Assembly (NCBI GenBank): GCA_002163155.1
Contig: MAAO01000006.1
Location: 744,001 to 808,000 of the forward strand
DNA length: 64,000 nucleotides
Reading direction: 5' to 3'
Source of the DNA: Halobacteriovorax marinus
GTDB taxonomy: Bacteria; Bdellovibrionota; Bacteriovoracia; Bacteriovoracales; Bacteriovoracaceae
The translations under genes and the position numbers were made by a program. This document shows, piece by piece, positions 34,861-43,308 of the stretch; position 1 is the first letter of the stretch, and each line of letters starts with the position of its first letter. The notes under the pieces are model-generated. The model was not told the origin of the DNA. It searched no databases and saw nothing but the letters and a program-made list of their open reading frames with translations.

Positions 34861-34980
34861 CTATTTGAATTTATTCTGTTTTAATAAAGTTCTCAAATTC
34901 TTGAATTCAAATCCCCGCTAGAACAGTCATAGTGTAGAATCTCTAATTAAGAAAAGTTATTTTTTAAGGATGATTATATT

Positions 34981-35430
34981 GTGAGTTTTAGTGAGAAAGA
35001 TTTAAATTCATTCTTTAGGTATGCTCTGAGTTTAACTCATAACGATGAGAGCGCTTATGATCTGGTCTCTCATGGAGTGGAGAAAGTCTTAGCGCGCCCC
35101 TTTGTTTTAAATAAGAAGGCCTATGCCAAGACTTGTATGAGAAATAAATTCTTTGATGAGTATAAGAGACAGAAAGAGATGGTTGAATACATTGATGACA
35201 CTGGACTCGCTTACTTAGAAGAGACCCACATTAATAAAGATCTAGTGGCCAATTTACTTTCTAAACTAAATCCTGATGAGAGAGAACTCTTATACCTATG
35301 GGCGGTTGAGGATTATACAATTGTTGAAATTTCCAAACTTAAAGGAATGCCCAAGGGCACTGTGAATTCGCAAATTTTTAGAATAAAAAAGAGGTTAAAG
35401 AATTTAAAAGGGGAGTTAAGTCATGAGTAG
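34981..35430 (+). CDS. Small ECF-type RNA polymerase sigma factor
   Basis: 149 residues. Region 2 is visible in SFFRYALSLTHNDESAYDLVSHGVEKVL and KKAYAKTCMRNKFFDEYKRQ; region 4 in LLSKLNPDERELLYLWAVEDYTIVEISKLKGMPKGTVNSQIFRIKKRLKNL with its helix-turn-helix. Starts at a GTG after AAGGATG. The membrane protein gene downstream begins 8 bp before this gene's end, so it is the probable anti-sigma factor. Targets unknown. Confidence 0.85.
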   Translation: MSFSEKDLNSFFRYALSLTHNDESAYDLVSHGVEKVLARPFVLNKKAYAKTCMRNKFFDEYKRQKEMVEYIDDTGLAYLEETHINKDLVANLLSKLNPDERELLYLWAVEDYTIVEISKLKGMPKGTVNSQIFRIKKRLKNLKGELSHE

Positions 35431-35953
35431 TTTAAAAGGACAGATAAAGGATCATTATCAGTCCAAGAAACTGTCTAGTGATCAAATTGAACGACTGCAA
35501 GGAGCTAGGCAACCCTTTTTCCTTTGGGGTGCTATCGGTAGCTCTCTAGTGGCCTGTAGTCTTCTCTTTGTCCTATTCTCTACACCTAATTTTGACAATT
35601 TAGTGATGAAGGAAATTACCTATAATCACTTTAAAAACTTATCTGTAGAAATTAATACTAGTGAGTTGTCTGAAATTCAAAAGGCGCTGCCAAGACTAGA
35701 CTTTACTATAGTTCAAAGCTCTAAGTTTCCAAGTGATAAATGGAAAGTTATGGGTGGCCGCTACTGCAGTATACAGGGACAAATAGCTGCTCAGATAAAA
35801 CTAATGAAACTTGATTCGGGACAGGTTTATACTTTCTATCAATCGAGAGGACGAAGTGAATTCAAAACAGAATTTACAGAGAGTAATATCGATGGGGCCC
35901 AGGTTAAAGTTTGGTCCGAAAAAGGACTTCTGATGGGAGTTGCTGGACCCTAG
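35423..35953 (+). CDS. Single-pass membrane protein, probable anti-sigma factor
   Basis: 176 residues. Residues 1-29 are cytoplasmic and basic, followed by one membrane helix (FFLWGAIGSSLVACSLLFVLF, about 31-51) and a periplasmic domain with a single Cys (RYCSIQG). The 8-bp overlap with the ECF sigma gene and the one-helix topology point to an anti-sigma factor. No zinc-finger (HxxxCxxC) motif is present in the N-terminal part, so it would bind sigma by another surface. Inferred from context. Confidence 0.65.
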   Translation: MSSLKGQIKDHYQSKKLSSDQIERLQGARQPFFLWGAIGSSLVACSLLFVLFSTPNFDNLVMKEITYNHFKNLSVEINTSELSEIQKALPRLDFTIVQSSKFPSDKWKVMGGRYCSIQGQIAAQIKLMKLDSGQVYTFYQSRGRSEFKTEFTESNIDGAQVKVWSEKGLLMGVAGP

Positions 35954-36712
35954 TTATTCAATACCATATTTCTTCCAAAGGCCAGAAAGCTTATGGGATT
36001 GACTTAAAGTTCTTATGAAATTATTCATTTCTCTAACAGAGGGAGAGAAATCCTTTCTCACAAGAATAGTGTGATTGTAAATTTGATCATACTTTTCTGA
36101 GACCAAGTATTGATCTTTTAGCTCAGGCCTCTTTTTAATAAATTGATTGAAGAATGATTTTGTGACAATGGCAATCGCTGTTTGATCTCTTGAAATGATG
36201 TAATTTAAGTTGGACTCGTGATTTGTTCCAAGTTCCATATTGAAATACTTTTTGAGAAATTTTCTATCACTTTTAAATTTTGCAAATTGATAGTGGTAAC
36301 CCAAAATTCCTAAAATCTTTTTATTCTTTAGATTTTTAAAATATTCTTGCCCTCTACCTGTTGCGGACTTGGCAATGAAAACTTCGCCGCCTTTTAGAAT
36401 CACTTTTGAAGCAAGTATAGGATATTTATTCCAGCCCCACACACGATTCTCAAAGAAAATCATATCGTAATCTTTACCTTTAAAATCTTTATATCTTCTC
36501 TTTGGAGAGGTGAGTTTAAAAACGAATTGGTATTTTTCCTGGGATTGATTTAAAAGACGAATTAAATCTATCGTTATACCTGAAGTATTTCCCTTCTCCT
36601 GTGAAATAAAGGGAGGAAAAATATAGCCACCAACGACTACAATCTGCCTCGCAAGGACACTTGAAGATAAGAGGAAATAGATGGAACAGAGTCCAAGAAT
36701 AACTTTTTTCAT
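35954..36712 (-). CDS. Periplasmic solute-binding-like protein (SBP_bac_3)
   Basis: 252 residues; signal peptide MKKVILGLCSIYFLLSSSVLA. RQIVVVGGYIFPPFI and GITIDLIRLLNQS give the first lobe of a family-3 binding protein, and MNNFIRTLSQSHKLSGLWKKYG the end. It resembles the protein at 10772 in length and plan, and also lacks nearby ABC transporter genes. No gap separates its stop from that of the convergent anti-sigma gene. Confidence 0.75.
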   Translation of the reverse strand: MKKVILGLCSIYFLLSSSVLARQIVVVGGYIFPPFISQEKGNTSGITIDLIRLLNQSQEKYQFVFKLTSPKRRYKDFKGKDYDMIFFENRVWGWNKYPILASKVILKGGEVFIAKSATGRGQEYFKNLKNKKILGILGYHYQFAKFKSDRKFLKKYFNMELGTNHESNLNYIISRDQTAIAIVTKSFFNQFIKKRPELKDQYLVSEKYDQIYNHTILVRKDFSPSVREMNNFIRTLSQSHKLSGLWKKYGIE

Positions 36713-36876
36713 GGAGAGAAACTATATCAAAGAAAATTAAGGACAAGTACTTAATATCGCTAATTACTGTTTATAAGCATACATCTTATGGATTTCTTAA
36801 ATTTGTATGAGTTTAAACTTAAGTGTGGTTGTGAACTTATTAGTTAGAACATAGAGTTATTTGTGCGAATTGGTCA

Positions 36877-37206
36877 CTAGTTACCCATGGCCTCTTTTAC
36901 TTTAGATTGGATATCCTTAAATTGCGCGGAGTCAAAATCAATATTGTTAGCTGCACTATCTACGCTATTAGAAACACTTGGGTTATTTGACTGGTGCTCT
37001 GAGGCTATTTCTCGACCTTTATCTTTAAGATTCTTCCAGTCCTTTGTATCCATATTCGAAAGCTTTTTCTGAGCATCTTTCATCTGCTTCTCACTTAGGA
37101 GTCCTTGCGCCTTCATTTGTTTAATCATTGATTGAACATCATTCTTTTCTATATTGAAGGCAAAAGTACTTGAAACCATTAGAAATAATACCAGAATTTT
37201 ACACAT
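36877..37206 (-). CDS. Small secreted helical protein, unknown
   Basis: 109 residues. The first 16 residues (MCKILVLFLMVSSTFA) are a signal peptide. The mature protein is highly charged and helical, with SMIKQMKAQGLLSEKQMKDAQKKL and SAQFKDIQSKVKEAMGN, and no cysteines. Function unknown. A strong AGGAG precedes its ATG (37213-37217 on the minus strand). Confidence 0.7.
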   Translation of the reverse strand: MCKILVLFLMVSSTFAFNIEKNDVQSMIKQMKAQGLLSEKQMKDAQKKLSNMDTKDWKNLKDKGREIASEHQSNNPSVSNSVDSAANNIDFDSAQFKDIQSKVKEAMGN

Positions 37207-37329
37207 ATATTGTCTCCTAGCTCTTGATTATACTCGATAGGATAAAGTTCTCCTTTTAAAGTGACATTTCAGCAGTTTAGAAGGTAATTTAGCTTTATAT
37301 TGTGCCAATCTTAAGAGGATATAGCTGTC

Positions 37330-37977
37330 ATGAACTTTATTGACCCCAGGATTTTAGATTATTCAATTGATAAATCAACAACTCCAAGTTCTGCCTGTGA
37401 TGACATTGAGAAGTATACTGTGGAGAATCATCCACTTCATCGCATGTTGTGTGGAAGACTTGAGGGTTCTCTTCTGGCCTTTTTGATTAGACTTTCAAAG
37501 GCCAAGAAAGTTTTAGAGCTTGGAACTTTTACGGGTTACTCAGCACTCGCCATGGCAGAAGCCTTGCCAGCGGATGGTGAAGTGGTGACTATTGATAAGA
37601 ATAAGAAAATTTCGGCCATATCGATTCCTTTTTGGGAGAAGTCTGAGCATGGTCGTAAAATTAGACCCATGTATGGCGATGCAAATCTCGTTCTAGACGA
37701 GTTAGAGGAGACTTTTGATTTAGTCTTTATCGATGCAGATAAGAGAAATTATAAGAGTTACTTTGAAAAGTGTTTATCTCTTTTAAATATTGGCGGCGCC
37801 ATTGTTGTGGACAATGTCCTTTGGTCGGGGAGAGTTGTAGAGGGTTATTCTTCTGAAGAAGAAGATAAGAGCACCACTTTTCTCGTTGAATTTAATGATT
37901 ATATTTCAAAGCGAGATGATTTAATCAAAACTTTATTACCCATTAGAGATGGAATTTATCTCATTCAAAGAAAGTAG
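37330..37977 (+). CDS. SAM-dependent O-methyltransferase (caffeoyl-CoA type)
   Basis: 215 residues. AKKVLELGTFTGYSALAMAEALP (motif I), VVTIDKNKK (acidic ribose ligand), YGDANLVLDELEETFDLVFIDADKRNYKSYFE with the metal-binding Asp, and NIGGAIVVDNVLWSGRV match the cation-dependent O-methyltransferase family. Substrate unknown; members methylate catechols. Transcribed with the TM2 protein gene 5 bp downstream. Confidence 0.85.
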   Translation: MNFIDPRILDYSIDKSTTPSSACDDIEKYTVENHPLHRMLCGRLEGSLLAFLIRLSKAKKVLELGTFTGYSALAMAEALPADGEVVTIDKNKKISAISIPFWEKSEHGRKIRPMYGDANLVLDELEETFDLVFIDADKRNYKSYFEKCLSLLNIGGAIVVDNVLWSGRVVEGYSSEEEDKSTTFLVEFNDYISKRDDLIKTLLPIRDGIYLIQRK

Positions 37978-37982
37978 AACTT

Positions 37983-38420
37983 ATGACAACTGTAATTATT
38001 AGAAATGAAGAAAGAATTGTCGATACCCATAGTCTTCTCATTGGTTATATCCTTTGGATTTTTGGATTCATGGGATGCCATCGGTTCTACTACGGTAAAC
38101 CAAAAACTGGTATGTTATGGTTTTTTACAGGAGGACTCTTTGGCGTAGGTTGGTTAGTAGATTTATTTCTTCTACCAAGTATGGATCAAGATGCAGATAT
38201 GAAGTATTGGGATGGGCCTGTTCAGTACCCAATCGCATGGATATTGCTTGTCTTTCTAGGTGTCTTTGGAATTCATAAAATTTATATGGAAAAGTATCTT
38301 TTTGGAGTTCTCTACTTTCTAACTGGTGGCTTCTTTTTCATAGGTGTGATCTATGATTTTTGGACACTAAACGATCAGATTAATGAGTTTAATAAAGCGA
38401 ATAAATTGAAGACTCTTTAA
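37983..38420 (+). CDS. Double TM2-domain membrane protein
   Basis: 145 residues. Two TM2-like units: LLIGYILWIFGFMGCHRFYYGKPKTG with LWFFTGGLFGVGWLVDLFLLP, and AWILLVFLGVFGIHKIYMEKYLFGVL with YFLTGGFFFIGVIYDFWTL. Each has the G-x-H-(R/K)-x-Y-x-(G/K) motif and a D in the following helix. The family has no settled function. Its end overlaps the convergent GDPD gene by 4 bp. Confidence 0.83.
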   Translation: MTTVIIRNEERIVDTHSLLIGYILWIFGFMGCHRFYYGKPKTGMLWFFTGGLFGVGWLVDLFLLPSMDQDADMKYWDGPVQYPIAWILLVFLGVFGIHKIYMEKYLFGVLYFLTGGFFFIGVIYDFWTLNDQINEFNKANKLKTL

Positions 38421-39142
38421 TTACATAGATTGACATGACTTCTTGCTTTAAAGACTCCATGAAGTCCTGAGGCCTTAATTAATTTACACCATTTCTTGTT
38501 AAGGCCAAATATCTTTTTAAATTTAGAGGAAAAGGAAAGGAACCCAACTCTAAAAGGCATATTATATTTCTTTTCAAAAATAATATCTGCATTCTTCATA
38601 TACGACTCGTTAAACTCTTTTAACATTTCGATAACCTTTACTTTGGCAGCGTCTGTTCTAATATATTTTAATTCCACTGTCATAGGCTTTATTAAGCCTT
38701 GTTGTTTTGACACCCTAATAAATTCACTAAGAGTAGGGACTAATTGATCAGGATGATCTGTTAAATGAAGCCTTCTCAATTGAGAAAATGTTAACTGTTG
38801 TATTTTTACTTTATGACGTTTTCTACTTGAACTAGAGAGTCCAAGTTCATCGTAAATACGATCTAGCTCTAACTTGTTCTGCTTATAAGAGATCATTCTT
38901 TTAATATACTTATCGTGAAATATTACAATTTCACCATCTTTTGTTTCTTGAATATCAAATTCTAAATAGAGAAAGTCTTTGCGATATTGTATTCCTTCAA
39001 TAGAGTGCTCTAGTGCTGTTAATGAATTCTCAGGTAAGTGACTGTAGTACTCTTTCTTTCCACCACCGGCACGGTGACCAAGGTTCTTGGCGCTAATGCC
39101 ATAGCATAGTAATGACAATAAAATAATCAAGTACTTCTTCAC
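38417..39142 (-). CDS. Exported glycerophosphodiester phosphodiesterase-family protein
   Basis: 241 residues; signal peptide MKKYLIILLSLLCYGISA. GHRAGGGKKEYYSHLPENSLTAL (H-R and E-N), FLYLEFDIQETKDGEIVIFHD (E-x-D and H-D) are the GDPD active-site motifs that bind the metal and phosphodiester. The C-terminal half is less conserved, ending in FGLNKKWCKLIKASGLHG. Likely hydrolyses glycerophosphodiesters from lipids outside the cytoplasm. Confidence 0.8.
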   Translation of the reverse strand: MKKYLIILLSLLCYGISAKNLGHRAGGGKKEYYSHLPENSLTALEHSIEGIQYRKDFLYLEFDIQETKDGEIVIFHDKYIKRMISYKQNKLELDRIYDELGLSSSSRKRHKVKIQQLTFSQLRRLHLTDHPDQLVPTLSEFIRVSKQQGLIKPMTVELKYIRTDAAKVKVIEMLKEFNESYMKNADIIFEKKYNMPFRVGFLSFSSKFKKIFGLNKKWCKLIKASGLHGVFKARSHVNLCN

Positions 39143-39288
39143 AATAAACTCCTGTAGAGAACTCTTCGGTCAGGATAAAGGGAACATTAATAACGGGTAA
39201 TTACAGGGAAATGTGTCTCTATTAAATTATGATTTTATTGAGCTGACACTGCTGCTGAACAATCTAAAATGTACTAAGCAGGAAAACT

Positions 39289-40458
39289 ATGAATATACCT
39301 ATATTAGATGATGAATTTAAAAAATTACAAAATGAGTACGCTCTGGAGCTTCCTGAGTTGATCGATTCTATTGAAAAATTCTTAATGAAGATCGAAGAGC
39401 AAAGTGAAGCTGAATCTTCTATGAAGGATTTAAAGAGAATCGTTCACAGTATTAAAGGGACTGCCGGATCTTATGAACTGGGTTGGGTCTCCTCTCTATG
39501 TCACCAATTTGAAGATCATATTGATGACACTCTAGAGGAATTTAATGAAATTCCTCAAAACAATGTGCAAGAATTACTGAACTATATTGACCTCTTTAGA
39601 TGTTATGTCGCAGATTTTTTAAAGCAATCCATAGATGAAGAATCTTACGTTAAGAATTTAGCCAAATTGACTAACAAAGAAGTTGAAGTTGGATCTGTAG
39701 AGAAAAAGAAAGTTCTTATCATTGAATCTGCTTCTACTTTACTCAAGGCCTATAAGCTTTTAATAACTTCTTTAAATATGAGTTACGCCACGGCGATTAG
39801 TGGTCGTGAAGGTTTTGAACGTTTACTCATTGAAAAATATGATTACCTTATAACGGGACATGCTACTGGCATTGTGGATGGTCCTAGTTTAATTGCTATT
39901 TCTAAAGTTTTTAATGGTGAATCTAGGGGAGTTAAGACTATTCTTACGACTTCCATAGACGAACTAAATCTTGTGCCTGAGCAGAGGCCTGATTTCTTAG
40001 TGGAGAAGAAGTTAGGTATGATGGAGAAAATTCAAGATATCCTTGAAGGTAAAGAAGAGTTAGAACCAGATTCTAACGTTCATTCTGTGGAGAAGATTCT
40101 TTGTATTGATGATGATGAATCTGTTTTAAAATTATTGAAATTATCTTTCTCCAAAATTGAAGGAGTAGAAGTTGCGTGTGCAAGTTCCATAGATGAAGGT
40201 GAGAAACTTTTAAAATCCTTTAATCCCAATCTCGTTTTATTGGACTATTATCTGGAAGAACATACAGGTGTTGAGATTTTACAAGAGCTAAGACAAAAAC
40301 ATAATTATAAGAAGGATGTTATTTTCTTAACTGCAGCTTCCAAAGAAGAGGAATTGCAAAAGATTTATAATTCTGGTGCGATTGGAGTTATCTTAAAGCC
40401 CTTTGTTCCCAAAAGGCTCTATAACTCAATATTAGAAATGATGAAGAAAACTGCTTAA
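39289..40458 (+). CDS. Hpt plus two receiver domains
   Basis: 389 residues. Residues 5-120: Hpt with phospho-accepting H53 in IVHSIKGTAGSYELG. Residues about 140-260: degenerate receiver (VLIIESASTLLKAYK) without the usual acidic pair. Residues about 265-389: receiver with ILCIDDDESVLKL, phospho-acceptor in LVLLDYYLEE, and GVILKPF. A phosphorelay intermediate; no kinase is adjacent. Transcribed alone, convergent with the secreted protein gene at 40460. Confidence 0.85.
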   Translation: MNIPILDDEFKKLQNEYALELPELIDSIEKFLMKIEEQSEAESSMKDLKRIVHSIKGTAGSYELGWVSSLCHQFEDHIDDTLEEFNEIPQNNVQELLNYIDLFRCYVADFLKQSIDEESYVKNLAKLTNKEVEVGSVEKKKVLIIESASTLLKAYKLLITSLNMSYATAISGREGFERLLIEKYDYLITGHATGIVDGPSLIAISKVFNGESRGVKTILTTSIDELNLVPEQRPDFLVEKKLGMMEKIQDILEGKEELEPDSNVHSVEKILCIDDDESVLKLLKLSFSKIEGVEVACASSIDEGEKLLKSFNPNLVLLDYYLEEHTGVEILQELRQKHNYKKDVIFLTAASKEEELQKIYNSGAIGVILKPFVPKRLYNSILEMMKKTA

Positions 40459-40459
40459 T

Positions 40460-40798
40460 TTATTGAATTGATAAGTAGTATTCATAGAGACTGTCAATTA
40501 ACCTTCCGTATTGAACAGGGCTTACAGATTCTGATTCACCTTCTTCAATTTCTCTATTAAGACTCACTTCGATATCATCTTGATCTTCAGTGGTTCTCAC
40601 TTTAGAACAAAAGTCTTCACCTAGATCTTCTTTAATTTCTCTGGCAGAAAACTGAATGAATAAATCATCTGATTGTGAATTCAACATTTCACTACAAGAT
40701 AAATTACTATAGTAGTCAAAACTCTTCAATTCTGATGAATTGGCTGAGACACTACTAAGACTTGTAACTAGAGTGAGCAATAACACGATGATTTTCAT
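40460..40798 (-). CDS. Small acidic secreted protein, unknown
   Basis: 112 residues; signal peptide MKIIVLLLTLVTSLSSVSA. The mature part is acidic, with two Cys (LSCSEML, DFCSKVR) and a terminal helix (LIDSLYEYYLSIQ). No family recognised. Convergent with the Hpt-receiver gene, 1 bp between stops. Confidence 0.65.
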   Translation of the reverse strand: MKIIVLLLTLVTSLSSVSANSSELKSFDYYSNLSCSEMLNSQSDDLFIQFSAREIKEDLGEDFCSKVRTTEDQDDIEVSLNREIEEGESESVSPVQYGRLIDSLYEYYLSIQ

Positions 40799-40998
40799 AA
40801 TTCTTCCTTAGGTTTTTTCTCTTAATTAAAGCAATCCCTATGCCAGAACCTCCTCCTTGAATTCAGCCACTTAGCTGGGTGAAGCTGTCTGATTTTCAGC
40901 AGATGTCTAAAGCTTAAGCATATTTAACAAGGTAAATTTAGTTAAACTTAAATGAATTCTCCTAGTCACTTCACCGAAATGTAATTGAAAGGGGAGAT

Positions 40999-41376
40999 AT
41001 GATAGTTTTCTTAGATGATGATGCCGATTTTACAATCTTATTAGAGAAGAGCTTTTCTAATTTTGGAGTAGATGTCGCTGTCTTTAATTCAATCCAATCC
41101 CTTGAAAGTGTCGACGCTCTTAAGAGTACAGATATTCTCTGTTTTGATATTAAATTAAATAATGAAAACGGAATAGAATATATCAAATCGATTAGGGACC
41201 GTTTTCCCAATTTATCCTTTCTCTGTTTTTCAAATTATGTAGACCTCTTGGAAGAGGAATTACTCTCTGTTGGGGTACGCTATCATGTTGTTAAGTCTGA
41301 TGATTTTGATCTGTTAAAGGATGAGCTTTCAAAAATTTTAGAAGAGCGTGAACTTCTGGGATTAAAAGCTTCTTAA
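40999..41376 (+). CDS. Single-domain response regulator
   Basis: 125-residue receiver. MIVFLDDDADFTILL has the acidic pair, ILCFDIKLNNENGIEYI the phospho-acceptor Asp (about 52), and VRYHVVKSDDFD the Lys. AAAGGGGAG precedes the ATG. It sits 120 bp upstream of the histone gene, in the same direction. Confidence 0.83.
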   Translation: MIVFLDDDADFTILLEKSFSNFGVDVAVFNSIQSLESVDALKSTDILCFDIKLNNENGIEYIKSIRDRFPNLSFLCFSNYVDLLEEELLSVGVRYHVVKSDDFDLLKDELSKILEERELLGLKAS

Positions 41377-41432
41377 CAAACCATTTTTTCTATGAATGTA
41401 AGACGAAGTTAAAAAAAGTTGCCATTAGCTTA

Positions 41433-41462
41433 TTGACGAAAACTCAACTTCAAAAATAGAAT
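41433..41462 (+). promoter_or_regulatory. Promoter of the histone-fold gene
   Basis: TTGACG (41433-41438), 18-bp spacer, TAGAAT (41457-41462), about 35 bp upstream of the ATG at 41497. Four of six -10 bases and five of six -35 bases match sigma-70 consensus. Confidence 0.55.
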
Positions 41463-41496
41463 ACTAGAACTATATTAATTTACACTGAGGTTAAAA

Positions 41497-41736
41497 ATGG
41501 CAAAGAAGAAAGCTACTAAAAAAGCAGCAACTAAGAAAAAATCATCTGCAAAGAAAAAGGACATGCTACTTGTAAGTTCTAAAACAAAAGAAGCTTTAAA
41601 AGGTAAGGGATACAATGTATCTTCTGATGCTCTAGAGGCGATGAATGAATATGTTTACTGGTTAGTAGACCAAGCTCAAAAGAAATGTACTGCGAATGGT
41701 AGAAAGACTATCAGACCTTACGATATCTTAGCTTAA
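41497..41736 (+). CDS. Histone-fold protein with N-terminal lysine-rich tail
   Basis: 79 residues. Residues 1-21 (MAKKKATKKAATKKKSSAKK...) contain eleven lysines and resemble histone H1/AlgP-type DNA-binding tails. Residues 22-79 form a single histone fold: short helix (SKTKEALKGKG), long central helix (SSDALEAMNEYVYWLVDQAQKK), then TANGRKTIRPYDILA, the L2 loop and short third helix. The NGRKTIRPYDI stretch matches the GRKTVKAED segment of archaeal histones. Bacterial histones are established in Bdellovibrio; the lysine tail here is extra. It likely packages or bends DNA. Followed by a strong terminator. Confidence 0.88.
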   Translation: MAKKKATKKAATKKKSSAKKKDMLLVSSKTKEALKGKGYNVSSDALEAMNEYVYWLVDQAQKKCTANGRKTIRPYDILA

Positions 41737-41741
41737 TTTCA

Positions 41742-41776
41742 TTTAGGGGCTAATTCTTGGCCCCTAAATTATTTTT
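41742..41776 (+). terminator. Intrinsic terminator of the histone gene
   Basis: TTTAGGGGC (41742-41750) and GCCCCTAAA (41760-41768) form a perfect 9-bp stem with a 9-base loop, then TTATTTTT. Starts 6 bp after the stop. Confidence 0.85.
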
Positions 41777-41860
41777 CACTTCAAATCATCTTAGCTGATA
41801 ACTTTAATTGACTGTTTTTTAGGGACTCCTTATAATATGTGCAATACATAGGAGTTACAC

Positions 41861-42745
41861 TTGAAACGGATTTCAAATATACTATTCATTCTTATCTTAA
41901 GTTCTTCGTGCGCATTCTTGTCTAAAGAGAAAAAAGAGTTCGATAGCTTACAGAAAGTCACTATTCTACAGGCCAAAATTTTTAATGGGAAAATCAAAAA
42001 ACTCAACCTGATTTATCCTTTTCAGACTATTGCTGCAAAACTCTTTTGCGCGGATAGAGAGATGGCCTTAGGGGCGCTTAAGAACGGTCTTCGCCAAGTT
42101 TTCGTCTCAAGTGATAGGCACATTGAAACTGGAGACGTTATTTGTGAATACCGCTTCAAAGTGGATGAAGTTGATAAGTCTCTGGTTGTGGCAAAACTTA
42201 AAATTGAAAACTCTAAGTACCCTTTAAGAAAAGTGAGAGTACCAAAGAAGTATGCCAAACTTAGTGATAAAGCTATCGCCAGATGGAAGCGCGAAACTAA
42301 AACTTTAGATGAAGTTTATAAGAATGCCATTGTTGATAGAAAATTATTTCAAAGTAAGTTTAAAAAACCATTAGCTTCTAAGATTACTGCCATCTATGGA
42401 TCTAAGAGGGTCTTTAATGATATGAAGCATTCTTGGCACTCGGGAATTGATTTCAGGGCGAGAAAGAAAACTAAAATACCGGCTTCTAATAGAGGTAAAG
42501 TTGTTCTTGCAAGACATCACTTTTTTACAGGTAAAACTATTATCATAGATCATGGTTTAGGAATCATGACTATGTATTGCCACTTGAGCTCGTTGAAAGT
42601 TTCTGAGGGGGATATTGTTCCTCTCGGTGAGATCATCGGAATATCAGGCAATACGGGTCGCTCAAGCGCTCCTCATCTTCACTGGGGAGTGAGAGTCAAT
42701 GGAAACTGGGTTGATGGCTTCTCTCTCTTAAAAGAAGGTATTTAG
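41861..42745 (+). CDS. M23-family peptidase, lipoprotein
   Basis: 294 residues from a TTG start. MKRISNILFILILSSSCAF is a lipoprotein signal (C17). The C-terminal LytM domain is complete: HSWHSGIDFRA (first His/Asp pair), GKTIIIDHGLGIMTMYCHLSSL, GEIIGISGNTGRSSAPHLHWGVR (HxH). These are metal ligands of an active peptidoglycan endopeptidase. A predator could use it on its own or prey wall; inferred. AGGAG precedes the TTG (41849-41854). Confidence 0.85.
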   Translation: MKRISNILFILILSSSCAFLSKEKKEFDSLQKVTILQAKIFNGKIKKLNLIYPFQTIAAKLFCADREMALGALKNGLRQVFVSSDRHIETGDVICEYRFKVDEVDKSLVVAKLKIENSKYPLRKVRVPKKYAKLSDKAIARWKRETKTLDEVYKNAIVDRKLFQSKFKKPLASKITAIYGSKRVFNDMKHSWHSGIDFRARKKTKIPASNRGKVVLARHHFFTGKTIIIDHGLGIMTMYCHLSSLKVSEGDIVPLGEIIGISGNTGRSSAPHLHWGVRVNGNWVDGFSLLKEGI

Positions 42746-42750
42746 AACTT

Positions 42751-43197
42751 TTAGAATTTAACGATTAGAAAAGTTCCAGAAAATAAAAGCAAACCGCCAA
42801 TTACTCTATAGAGATTAATTGGTTTAATGGGTAGTCCTAAGATTCCATAGTGATCTAAAATTAAACTAATCGCTAGTTGCCCTGCAATGATTAGCGAGAC
42901 CCAAGCGGTAGAACCAATCTTCGGCACAGCAATAATAGCTCCGTAAACAAAACAACTTCCAATAAAGCCCCCGCATAAGAGGAGAGGATTAATATCTGCC
43001 AATTGTTTTATATTTGGAAATTGAACTGGTCCTACAATCATTAGAGTTAAAAAGACCAGAAAGCCACCAGTAAATGAAATAAAGCCCGCTACTATAGGGT
43101 GCCCAATTTCTGAGGAGAGCTTGGAGTTGATGATGGCCTGAAAAGGAACCATAAGGCCTGCCCCGATTCCCATGGCTATATAGATTAAATATTGCAT
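42751..43197 (-). CDS. DMT-type membrane protein (DUF606/YdcZ)
   Basis: 148 residues with five hydrophobic helices. The family starts with IYIAMGIGAGLMVPFQAIINSKLSSEIGHPIVAGFISF and ends with RVIGGLLLFSGTFLIVKF, as in DUF606 proteins of the drug/metabolite transporter superfamily. Substrate unknown. Its stop lies 5 bp after the convergent M23 gene. Confidence 0.8.
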   Translation of the reverse strand: MQYLIYIAMGIGAGLMVPFQAIINSKLSSEIGHPIVAGFISFTGGFLVFLTLMIVGPVQFPNIKQLADINPLLLCGGFIGSCFVYGAIIAVPKIGSTAWVSLIIAGQLAISLILDHYGILGLPIKPINLYRVIGGLLLFSGTFLIVKF

Positions 43198-43308
43198 AAC
43201 GTATCCTTTTTGTTAATTATGTCATTAATTTAAAAAATTTGAAACGATTGGCCCTTGCAACTGGCAAAACTTATGAGAAAATAAAGCTAAAGACTTCATG
43301 GAGATCGA

